A stretch of DNA of 8,112 nt from Alectryocaccomicrobium faecavium (GTDB taxonomy: Bacteria > Bacillota > Clostridia > Christensenellales > Aristaeellaceae). The notes under the pieces were generated by a model that had not been told where the DNA came from, did no database searches, and saw only the letters and a program-made list of their open reading frames with translations. A program made the position numbers and the translations under genes. Positions 1 through 5,331 of the stretch are shown here, in pieces. Numbering within the stretch: position 1 is the stretch's first letter; each line of letters opens with the position of its first letter. The stretch is from NCBI GenBank assembly GCA_018713425.1, contig DVOT01000235.1:1-8112 (forward strand). Reading direction: 5' to 3'.

Positions 1-1
1 T

Positions 2-130
2 GGGCTGCACGGCGGCGCGCCGCTCCCCCAGCGGGAAGTGGCCCAGTGCCTGGGCATTTCGCGCTCGTATGTATCCCGCATTGAAAAAACCGCGCTGGAA
101 AAGCTGAAGGCAGCGTTTGAAGAAAGCTAA
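2..130 (+). CDS. sigK: SigK-like sporulation sigma factor, C-terminal end (partial)
   Basis: This is the last 42 codons of a gene that enters from the left edge; the stop is TAA at 128-130. The peptide contains PQREVAQCLGISRSYVSRIEK, the helix-turn-helix of sigma region 4.2 that contacts the -35 element. The ISRSYVSRIEK wording is typical of SigK, the late mother-cell sporulation sigma factor; Bacillus SigE usually has ISQSYISRLEK and SigG is further away. SigE-type proteins of some Clostridia could be similar, so the choice of SigK over SigE is probable rather than certain. The protein ends soon after the HTH (ALEKLKAAFEES), as expected. Nothing upstream is visible, so the pro-sequence and the presence of a skin-type insertion cannot be judged. 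Confidence 0.75.
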   Translation, partial: GLHGGAPLPQREVAQCLGISRSYVSRIEKTALEKLKAAFEES

Positions 131-134
131 AGCC

Positions 135-151
135 AAAAGGGCCGAAAGCCC
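135..151 (-). terminator. weak terminator candidate after the DUF4367 gene
   Basis: Read on the minus strand, a short hairpin with a GGGC/GCCC stem and a 5-base loop (139-151) is followed directly by TTTT (138-135) and more Ts a few bases on. The stem is only 4 bp, so this is a weak call. It lies about 50 bases beyond the stop of the minus-strand gene and just past the stop of the converging sigma gene. Confidence 0.3.
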
Positions 152-166
152 CCACGCGCTATGCGG

Positions 167-185
167 GCGCAAAACGGCCTTGCGC
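167..185. terminator. hairpin between converging genes
   Basis: GCGCAA (167-172) pairs with TTGCGC (180-185) around a 7-base loop. It sits in the 69-base gap between two converging stops (130 and 200), where termination is needed. No clean T run follows in either direction, so it may be a poor terminator or only a transcript-end hairpin. Confidence 0.25.
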
Positions 186-199
186 GGCCCTGTCCTCCT

Positions 200-901
200 T
201 TACTCCTGGGAGAAAATGGACTGCACCATTTTCTCCACTTCCTGCTCCGTAATATCCCCCGAAAAGTACACGAGATATTCGTCCTCATTCCATGCCGCGC
301 TGTTCCGCGCGTTATTGGCAAAGAAATACACTTCCAGATCGCCAATCGTTTCCGTGCGCAGGGTCTCCTCATTCATTGGATAACCCGCGTCAATCATGCC
401 GCCTTCCTGCACTTGAATGATGGAGAAAACGATCACATCCTCGCCCTTTTCATACCGCGCGTCGATATCCACGATCTCATACTCGTCATCCACGATGATA
501 TCTGCCAGCGCAAACCCCTCGGGAATCCACTTTGGCACGGCGGCGCGGACATCGTGTTCCACCAGCGCCTGATCCAGCGCATCACCCCATCCCGTGCCCG
601 CAGCCCTTTGCAGCGTGCTCTCGTTTTGGTTGCGCTGAACGGAGACGCCCAGCACACCGTCTACCACGTCCACTTTCAAATCCCACAGCTTGAGGCCAGC
701 GGCCAATGCGCACCCGCACGCGAGCAGCGCGCAGGCCACCAGCAGGAGGGCGCGTTTGCCCGTGCGCCGCACACCGCCGTGCGCTTTGCGGTGCGCCTCG
801 GCCTCCAATTCCTGATCGATGCGGTCCAGCTTGGGTTGCAATGCGTCCCACATTCTTTCGAGCTCCGCAGGCGTTGCGCCGTTTTTCTCTTTTGGCTCCA
901 T
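200..901 (-). CDS. membrane-anchored DUF4367-type protein, probable anti-sigma/sensor partner
   Basis: The protein has 233 residues from ATG at 901. I chose this start because GGAAGG lies 9 bases before it; an in-frame ATG at 910 and a TTG at 919 are alternatives with poorer spacing. Residues 1-50 are charged and presumably cytoplasmic, 51-69 form one transmembrane helix, and 70-233 would lie outside. The outer part has the DUF4367 pattern: PKWIPEGFAL (123-132), an acidic beta-rich middle, and a C-terminal end running from Y209 through EEVEKMVQSIF-like residues. DUF4367 proteins are often encoded next to ECF-like sigma factors in Clostridia. The sigma gene lies directly upstream on the same strand with a gap of about 100 bases. 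Anti-sigma activity is inferred from gene order and topology; the cytoplasmic part shows no zinc-finger (ZAS) motif, since it lacks the HxxxCxxC pattern. Confidence 0.8.
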   Translation of the reverse strand: MEPKEKNGATPAELERMWDALQPKLDRIDQELEAEAHRKAHGGVRRTGKRALLLVACALLACGCALAAGLKLWDLKVDVVDGVLGVSVQRNQNESTLQRAAGTGWGDALDQALVEHDVRAAVPKWIPEGFALADIIVDDEYEIVDIDARYEKGEDVIVFSIIQVQEGGMIDAGYPMNEETLRTETIGDLEVYFFANNARNSAAWNEDEYLVYFSGDITEQEVEKMVQSIFSQE

Positions 902-949
902 GTTTCCCATCCTTCCCAAGCCTTGTACGTCCTTATGGATTTCATTCCC

Positions 950-990
950 ATTCTAATAGAATAAACGAATAAAGCAAGCCCAAATTTACG
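950..990 (-). promoter_or_regulatory. candidate promoter of the DUF4367 gene, with palindrome
   Basis: On the minus strand TAAA (988-985), 17 bases, then CGTTTA (967-962) lies about 60 bases before the ATG at 901. The surrounding ATTCGTTTATTC is almost the same as ATTCGTTTACTC upstream of the divergent genes (1822-1833), where TAAA stands at the same spacing. A 13-base palindrome, ATTCTA-A-TAGAAT, covers 950-962, overlapping the downstream end of this element; it could be an operator. A dedicated ECF-type promoter is an inference from this match. The bases are AT-rich, so chance similarity is possible. Confidence 0.35.
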
Positions 991-1003
991 GCAGTTTGAA
1001 ATT

Positions 1004-1540
1004 TTAACCTTTTTCTTCCCGCAAAATCCGCCGAATTTTGTGTTGCAGCCGGAAAATGCGCTGATGCAAGGCATTGGGCCCTATATCCAGTTTCCGCGCG
1101 ATCCGTTCTCGCGGCCACTCGAACAAATAGAGCATGACAAACAGACGGTACTCCCTCTCGCTGAGCCGCATCTTCAGCAAATCGCGCACCGTGAACGCCT
1201 CTCCCGCCAACATCCCATCGTCCACGTCCCGGCGATAGCGCGCTTCGCGCTTTTCCAATTCCTCCATGTCCACGGGCATTCCCAGCCGCCTAAATCGCAT
1301 TTGCAACTTGCGCATGTCGTCCGCAATCCGGTTTTTCACCACGCACTTCAGCCAGGCTTCGATATTCTCGTGCTCCATCACCGCTTGCTGGTTTGCGTAC
1401 AATTGCAAAAAGGCCATCTGCGCGTAATCCTCCGCGTACGAGCGCAAATCGTCCACATCCCGCAAAAGGATCCGCGCATAGGAAACCAGCTCGCCCGCAT
1501 AGCGATCGAATGTTTCTCGAAACCAGTCCTGATTTGGCAC
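1004..1540 (-). CDS. ECF-like sigma-70 family RNA polymerase sigma factor
   Basis: The protein has 178 residues if it starts at GTG 1540, which has GGGAGG (1556-1551) 10 bases before it. A longer reading from TTG at 1597 lacks such a site and would overlap a candidate promoter. Region 2 spans about residues 5-80: AEDYAQMAFLQLY (36-48) is the core-binding region 2.2, and IEAWLKCVVKNRIADDMRK (60-78) covers -10 recognition. A charged linker (80-118) follows. Region 4 spans 120-173, with LSEREYRLFVMLY and the HTH ERIARKLDIGPNALHQRIFRLQHKIRRI. Two domains without regions 1 and 3, and the length, fit ECF or ECF-like factors. The next gene downstream is the DUF4367 membrane protein. The divergent exported-protein genes are the natural target candidates, which is inference. 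Confidence 0.88.
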   Translation of the reverse strand: MPNQDWFRETFDRYAGELVSYARILLRDVDDLRSYAEDYAQMAFLQLYANQQAVMEHENIEAWLKCVVKNRIADDMRKLQMRFRRLGMPVDMEELEKREARYRRDVDDGMLAGEAFTVRDLLKMRLSEREYRLFVMLYLFEWPRERIARKLDIGPNALHQRIFRLQHKIRRILREEKG

Positions 1541-1568
1541 GCCAAAAAATCCTCCCGCCACAAAATGT

Positions 1569-1597
1569 TGTATAGAGCATACCACACAGCGCGCCAA
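1569..1597 (-). promoter_or_regulatory. sigma-A-type promoter candidate, proximal, for the sigma gene
   Basis: On the minus strand TTGGCG (1597-1592), a 17-base spacer, then TATACA (1574-1569). Transcription would begin near 1562, leaving a leader of about 20 bases that contains the GGGAGG site used by the GTG start at 1540. The -10 is good and the -35 is moderate. Confidence 0.4.
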
Positions 1598-1622
1598 AAC
1601 GCCACCTTCTCAGCACAACTTA

Positions 1623-1651
1623 CTTATACAACCATATCTTGTTGTGTGCAA
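1623..1651 (-). promoter_or_regulatory. sigma-A-type promoter candidate, distal, for the sigma gene
   Basis: On the minus strand TTGCAC (1651-1646), exactly 17 bases, then TATAAG (1628-1623). This is the closest match to the housekeeping consensus in the intergenic region and would give a leader of about 75 bases. The -35 lies inside GTGCAAAA (1646-1653), which is repeated in inverted form at 1689-1696, so the site may also bind a regulator. Confidence 0.5.
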
Positions 1652-1803
1652 AATATTCCCACAAACGCGCAGCAAAACATGAGGCAACTTTTGCACGCTT
1701 GCTATATATTACAAATATATTGAATTATATTTATATATTGCAGATCGCAAACTTTTACCGGCACCTTTTGACATTAAAACTTTATTAAATCGAAATTCTA
1801 GCA

Positions 1804-1840
1804 TAAAAATTTTCACATCTCATTCGTTTACTCCTATAGA
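1804..1840 (+). promoter_or_regulatory. candidate promoter of the exported-protein genes
   Basis: Two readings overlap. One is TAAA (1804-1807), 17 bases, CGTTTA (1825-1830), matching the element before the DUF4367 gene in sequence and spacing. The other is a housekeeping-type TTCACA (1812-1817), 17 bases, TATAGA (1835-1840). Either would start transcription near 1838-1848 and give a leader of about 155-165 bases before the ATG at 2003. The sequence cannot decide between them. Confidence 0.4.
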
Positions 1841-1841
1841 G

Positions 1842-1947
1842 GGGTACAAACCCAGGCAAAATTCTGCCGCAGAGGAGGATACCCGGGAAGGGAAACCGAT
1901 TGCTGGGAACATGGGTGGCATTCCCGCTTGCCAGCGCAGGGCTGGCA
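1842..1947 (+). promoter_or_regulatory. structured 5' leader, class not recognised
   Basis: Four hairpins can be drawn in order: GGGT/ACCC with a 4-base loop (1842-1853), GGCA/TGCC (1855-1868), GGGAA/TTCCC (1905-1925), and TGCCAGC/GCTGGCA with a 5-base loop (1929-1947), the strongest. The leader then opens into an unpaired A-rich stretch and the AAGGAGGA ribosome binding site (1989-1996). This resembles a cis-acting leader RNA, but I do not find the signature bases of the c-di-GMP, cobalamin, ydaO or SAM riboswitches. No T run follows the last hairpin, so control of translation is likelier than termination, if it is regulatory at all. Confidence 0.3.
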
Positions 1948-2002
1948 CTGAAGCTTGAAAGGAAAACGACTTACATCCCATACAAAAAAGGAGGACGGAA
2001 TC

Positions 2003-2863
2003 ATGAAACAACGTTTGCGCATCGCATTGGCTTTCGCGGTGGCATGTACGATGCTATTCACCGCCAGCGCTGGATACGGAGAGGGCGGCAGCATTCCCCT
2101 ATATGAAGTGCTCCCCCAGAAACTCAACGATCCCGGCTACATTATGGAGCGCGGCATGGGCGGCGTGAAGCTCGAGATGACGCCCTCGGAGGACGGGACG
2201 GTTCTTGGTTCGGGATACATCGAAGGTTACCAACTGACGCTGGATTCCCAAACAGGGTGGTTTGACTGCGATCAGCCGGATACATACCCTCATATCGTGG
2301 GCTACGAGTGGATTTCCCCTGCGCAGGAAGCACAATTGACCAGCGAACCCGGCCTGTATACGCCGGAAGAGGCCGCTGAAATCGGGCTGCAATTCCTTCA
2401 CGACGTAATCGGCATGGACACGAGCCGTCTGTATGTGTTGGAAATTGTGGCGGGCGAAGCAGATAAAGAGCGCTCGTGCGTGCACCGGATCGAGTACGCA
2501 TACCGTGTTGACGATATGCGGGTTGGCTGGTGGTGGGCTGACAAGGTGTCCAACTTCCCCATGACTTTGAGCATTCTAGTGTGGGTTACCGACAGCGGCG
2601 TGGACGATGCGCACGGGCGCGCGGTGTCCTTTGCGCCTTGCGCGGAAGTGGCGCGAGCAGACATTCTGGCGCAGGACGCCATCGCAGAACTGGCGCAGTC
2701 TTCCACGCCGCCAGAGTTGATGTATCTACCTATTGAGCAGGATGAGAAAGAAGTATTGCGCCCAGCTTGGGTTGTTCTTGTAGATATGGGCACTCCTCAT
2801 GAGTACGATGCTCTTACTGGTGAGGAACTGCTTAATAGCTGGGATGAGTTGCCATTGCCATAA
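2003..2863 (+). CDS. exported protein of unrecognised family, paralogue 1
   Basis: The protein has 286 residues from ATG 2003, preceded by AAGGAGGA at good spacing. An in-frame ATG at 1955 is rejected because the paralogue begins with the same MKQRLRIALAFAV. Residues 1-24 form a signal peptide with an ASA/G cleavage site (after about residue 23); there is no convincing lipobox. The mature part has a conserved block (GGVKLEMTPSEDG...SGYIEGYQLTLDS), a helix TPEEAAEIGLQFLHDVIG (120-137) and a C-terminal beta strand pair ending YDALTGEE (268-275). The helix plus the TGEEL-type ending recalls PepSY/YpeB-like domains, which inhibit or chaperone surface enzymes; that likeness is weak and only suggestive. 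I do not recognise the family. The gene is first in a row of four exported-protein genes divergent from a sigma/DUF4367 pair. Confidence 0.85.
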   Translation: MKQRLRIALAFAVACTMLFTASAGYGEGGSIPLYEVLPQKLNDPGYIMERGMGGVKLEMTPSEDGTVLGSGYIEGYQLTLDSQTGWFDCDQPDTYPHIVGYEWISPAQEAQLTSEPGLYTPEEAAEIGLQFLHDVIGMDTSRLYVLEIVAGEADKERSCVHRIEYAYRVDDMRVGWWWADKVSNFPMTLSILVWVTDSGVDDAHGRAVSFAPCAEVARADILAQDAIAELAQSSTPPELMYLPIEQDEKEVLRPAWVVLVDMGTPHEYDALTGEELLNSWDELPLP

Positions 2864-3223
2864 GCCCCTGTGACTTAAAAGAGGAGCGGGCACAGCCGGT
2901 TTCCTCACCACGCGGAAACTCGAAAAGACCTGCGGAAATATGCCATTCAAAAGGAGGAGAAAATCATGAAACAACGTTTGCGCATCGCATTGGCCTTCGC
3001 GGTGGCATGCACGATGCTATTCACCGCCAGCGCCGGATATGGGGAGGGCGACAGCATTCCCACATATGAGGTATTCCCCCAGAAGCTCAACGACCCTGGC
3101 TACATCATGGAGCGCGGCATGGGCGGCGTGAAGCTTGAGATGACGCCCTCGGAGGATGGAGCGGTGCTGGATTCGGGATACATCGAAGGTTACCAACTGA
3201 CGCTGGATTCCCGAACGGGTTGT
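2003..3223 (+). repeat. tandem gene duplication, conserved 5' portions
   Basis: Bases 2003-2260 and 2966-3223 align without gaps at an offset of 963; by hand about nine in ten bases agree, and most differences are silent. The ribosome binding sites also match. Beyond about codon 86 the two genes diverge much more and need small gaps, before similarity returns in patches. The pair is a direct repeat able to recombine. Confidence 0.8.
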
Positions 3224-3823
3224 TTTTATTTTCTGCGGCCAGGCACATATCCCCACGTCTTTGGCCTTGGTGAGATGGACCGTGCATGGCTCAGTGACGA
3301 GGACAAAATGCGCTTAAGCGACGAACCCGGTCTGTATACGCCGGAGGAAGCCGCCGAAGCCGGGCTGCAGTTCCTGCGGGACGTAATGGGCATGGATACG
3401 AGTTGCCTGTACGCGCGGGAGATCATGGCGGGCGAAGCGGCCAAAGAGCGCTCGTGCGTGTATCAGATCAAGTACGCATACCGCGTTCCCGAAATGCGCG
3501 TGGGCTGGTGGTCGACGCTCGACATAGAAGCAGCCTACGTTTATATGTGGATTACGGACAGCGGTGTGGACGAAGTGCGCGGCCGCGCGGTTTCCTTTGC
3601 GCCTTACGGAGAGGTTGCCCGGGCGGACATCCTGGCATACGATACCATCGCGGACCTGGCGCAGAATCCCACGCCGCCGGAACTGATGTATCTGCCCCTG
3701 CAACGGGAGGGAAAAGAAGTGTTGAGCCCGGTTTGGGGCATCCAGCTGGACGTGGACAACCCTCGCGGGTATGACGCGCTTACCGGCGAAAAACTGCTTG
3801 ATTTATGGGATGTACTGCCATGA
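2966..3823 (+). CDS. exported protein of unrecognised family, paralogue 2
   Basis: The protein has 285 residues from ATG 2966, with AAGGAGGA in front, 102 bases after paralogue 1. The signal peptide is identical to that of paralogue 1 (cleavage after about residue 23). Residues 1-86 differ from paralogue 1 at only about seven positions. Residues 86-112 are rebuilt: paralogue 2 has a five-residue longer segment (GEMDRAWLSDEDKMR). The helix TPEEAAEAGLQFLRDVMG (from 125) is kept, as is SFAP.xEVARADILA and the YDALTGEK end (269-276), while the stretch after MRVGWW differs. This suggests a common scaffold with two different surfaces. Function is unknown; a paired or heteromeric role is inference. 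Gene order suggests one transcript with its neighbours, since no terminator with a T run lies between them. Confidence 0.85.
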   Translation: MKQRLRIALAFAVACTMLFTASAGYGEGDSIPTYEVFPQKLNDPGYIMERGMGGVKLEMTPSEDGAVLDSGYIEGYQLTLDSRTGCFYFLRPGTYPHVFGLGEMDRAWLSDEDKMRLSDEPGLYTPEEAAEAGLQFLRDVMGMDTSCLYAREIMAGEAAKERSCVYQIKYAYRVPEMRVGWWSTLDIEAAYVYMWITDSGVDEVRGRAVSFAPYGEVARADILAYDTIADLAQNPTPPELMYLPLQREGKEVLSPVWGIQLDVDNPRGYDALTGEKLLDLWDVLP

Positions 3824-3837
3824 TAACGCGATCACCG

Positions 3838-3894
3838 GGGCTTGCGAGGCCATGTTCTTGAGCGATACGCCATAAAACCGAGGCCTCGCGGCCC
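3838..3894. repeat. long interrupted inverted repeat between genes
   Basis: GCGAGGCC (3844-3851) and GGCCTCGC (3882-3889) form a perfect 8-bp stem, extended outward by GGGC (3838-3841) and GCCC (3891-3894) across a small internal loop. The loop is 30 bases. No T run follows, so it is not a standard terminator. It could stabilise or process the transcript between paralogue 2 and the SH3 gene, or act as an attenuating structure lowering expression downstream. Confidence 0.5.
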
Positions 3895-3929
3895 AACAGT
3901 ATGACTGAGCAGGAGATGACGAAACCAAC

Positions 3930-5291
3930 ATGAAACGAACAGCATTGGTGATGGGGGTGGCGCTGGCGCTTTTGCTCACGGGCATTGCGCCCAGCGCGCT
4001 GGCGGAAAGCGCGACGGTCAACGACGATACCCGGGTGTACCAACACCCCAGCGAGGACAGCGAAAGCATTCGCGTTTCCGAGGGCACAGCCGTGACGATT
4101 GTGGAATATGGTTCCGGCTCCTATTCCGGTTGGGTGCGCATTCAAAATCCCCAAAATGGGATGATTGCGTATATCCAGGCCGGGGATCTCTCCTCTGGCA
4201 AAGACAAAGCGCGCGATGGCGGCGAAACCGTTGCCCTCATCGCATCGGCAGAAAAAGCGACGGTCAACGCCGATACCCGGGTGTATCAACATCCCAGCGA
4301 GGACAGCGAAAGCATGCGGATTTCTGCGGGCGCCGCCGTGGCGGTCGTGGAATATGGTTCCGGCCCGTATTCCGGCTGGGCGCGCATTCAAAATCCCCAA
4401 AATGGGATGATTGCGTATATCCGGGCCGAATCCCTTTCCTCCGGCGATGCCGAAACGCGCGATGGCGGCGAAAGCTTCACCGCCTACGTGGTCATTGATT
4501 CACTTCCCTTGTACGCGTCCGCTTCCACCGCGTCCGATATCAAGCGCTCCCTCCGCCATGGGCGCTCTGTCACGGTGCTGGAAACCCGCGCCGGTTGGGC
4601 AAAGGTTTCCTATGGATCGACCACGGGTTTTGCGCAAATCGAAGGCATGTCCAAAACCCCGCCCGCCGACCCCATTGCCGCATACGTCCTGGAAGAAGCC
4701 TATGTATACGAAAGCGATTCCTCTCAATCTGGCCGCTACGCCACCGCGCCAGCCGGCGCGGAGGTTACGGTTTATGCCATCCATGGGGATTGGTGCAAGG
4801 TGGCGCACAATGGCACGGTTGGCTACATGAAAAAGGCGCAGCTCACGCCCGATAAGGACGCGGTCCACGCTGGCGGGAGCGTCGCACTGGCGGACTGGTT
4901 TGCCAGCGACATTCAGTCGGCATTCTCCACCGGCTCGCAGGCCGTGATCACCGATGTGGACTCCGGCATTTCCTGGCGGGTGAAGCGCCGGGGCGGCAGC
5001 AACCACGCGGATGTGGAACCGCTGACCGCCGCCGATACCGCCGCCATGTGGAAAGCATGCGCGGATTCCGACGGGGACTGGACGTATATCCGCCATGCCG
5101 TATGGGTGACCATCGATGGCCAGCGCTATGCCGCTTCGATCTATTCCGAGCCGCACGGCGAGAGCGCGATCGACGGCAACGGCTATCCCGGCCATTTGTG
5201 CGTCCATTTCCTCAACTCGCGCACCCATGGCACCGACCGGGTGGATGAGGATCACCAGAAGATGATTCTCAAAGCCTATCGGGCGGGTTAA
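3930..5291 (+). CDS. exported protein with four SH3-type domains and a conserved C-terminal domain
   Basis: The protein has 453 residues from ATG 3930; AGGAG lies 14 bases upstream, a loose spacing that may mean modest translation. Residues 1-25 are a signal peptide ending ALA/E. Bacterial SH3-like domains lie at about 27-91, 109-173, 183-242 and 249-308, each with the VY...GW..(V/I)....GY/AYI pattern; such domains usually bind peptidoglycan peptides. Domains 1 and 2 are recent copies. Residues 315-453 form a separate domain with SWRVKRRGGSNHADVEP, AVWVTIDGQRYAASIYSEPHG and GHLCVHFLNSRTHGT...DHQ. I recall this ending from clostridial SH3 proteins annotated only as hypothetical or wall-associated. 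Its histidines (359, 409, 422, 426, 433, 442) and Cys424 could form an active or metal site, which is inference. A wall-binding exported protein is well supported; enzymatic activity is not. Confidence 0.85.
   Translation: MKRTALVMGVALALLLTGIAPSALAESATVNDDTRVYQHPSEDSESIRVSEGTAVTIVEYGSGSYSGWVRIQNPQNGMIAYIQAGDLSSGKDKARDGGETVALIASAEKATVNADTRVYQHPSEDSESMRISAGAAVAVVEYGSGPYSGWARIQNPQNGMIAYIRAESLSSGDAETRDGGESFTAYVVIDSLPLYASASTASDIKRSLRHGRSVTVLETRAGWAKVSYGSTTGFAQIEGMSKTPPADPIAAYVLEEAYVYESDSSQSGRYATAPAGAEVTVYAIHGDWCKVAHNGTVGYMKKAQLTPDKDAVHAGGSVALADWFASDIQSAFSTGSQAVITDVDSGISWRVKRRGGSNHADVEPLTAADTAAMWKACADSDGDWTYIRHAVWVTIDGQRYAASIYSEPHGESAIDGNGYPGHLCVHFLNSRTHGTDRVDEDHQKMILKAYRAG
4011..4473 (+). repeat. 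in-frame 246-base tandem duplication (SH3 domains 1 and 2)
   Basis: Bases 4011-4227 recur at 4257-4473 with a constant offset of 246 (82 codons) and no gaps. Long stretches are identical, for example around the PQNGMIAYI codons. This is a recent domain duplication that can expand or contract by recombination without breaking the frame. Confidence 0.9.
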
Positions 5292-5331
5292 GCTATGGCA
5301 TTTTAACTTAAAGAAAGGCAGTTGCTCGAAA

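Larger units (their letters stand above)
1598..2002. other. divergent intergenic region, AT-rich core
   Basis: This gap separates the sigma gene from the exported-protein genes. Positions 1690-1815 are strongly AT-rich compared with the GC-rich genes around them. The core holds a perfect inverted repeat ATATATT-ACA-AATATAT (1704-1720) and a widely spaced pair GTGCAAAA / TTTTGCAC (1646-1653 and 1689-1696). The left part carries a promoter for the minus-strand sigma gene, and the right part carries a candidate plus-strand promoter and a structured leader. I see no protein gene or tRNA here. Confidence 0.7.

Noticed and set aside
161..964. 267-codon plus-strand frame across the DUF4367 gene
   Set aside because: It is antisense to a gene with a clear membrane segment and domain; its own product has no recognisable domain.
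1004..1597. Longer sigma factor starting with TTG at 1597
   Set aside because: The extra 19 residues are not sigma-like, no ribosome binding site precedes them, and they would overlap a promoter candidate; GTG at 1540 has GGGAGG in front.
1768..1773. Perfect TTGACA on the plus strand as a -35 for the exported-protein genes
   Set aside because: No acceptable -10 stands 16-18 bases downstream (the bases there read CGAAAT), so the later elements at 1804-1840 are preferred.
1842..1947. c-di-GMP, cobalamin or ydaO-type riboswitch
   Set aside because: The leader is structured, but the conserved core bases of these classes are not found.
1911..1958. 15-codon leader peptide in the 5' leader
   Set aside because: No ribosome binding site at good distance, and the frame falls inside two of the hairpins.
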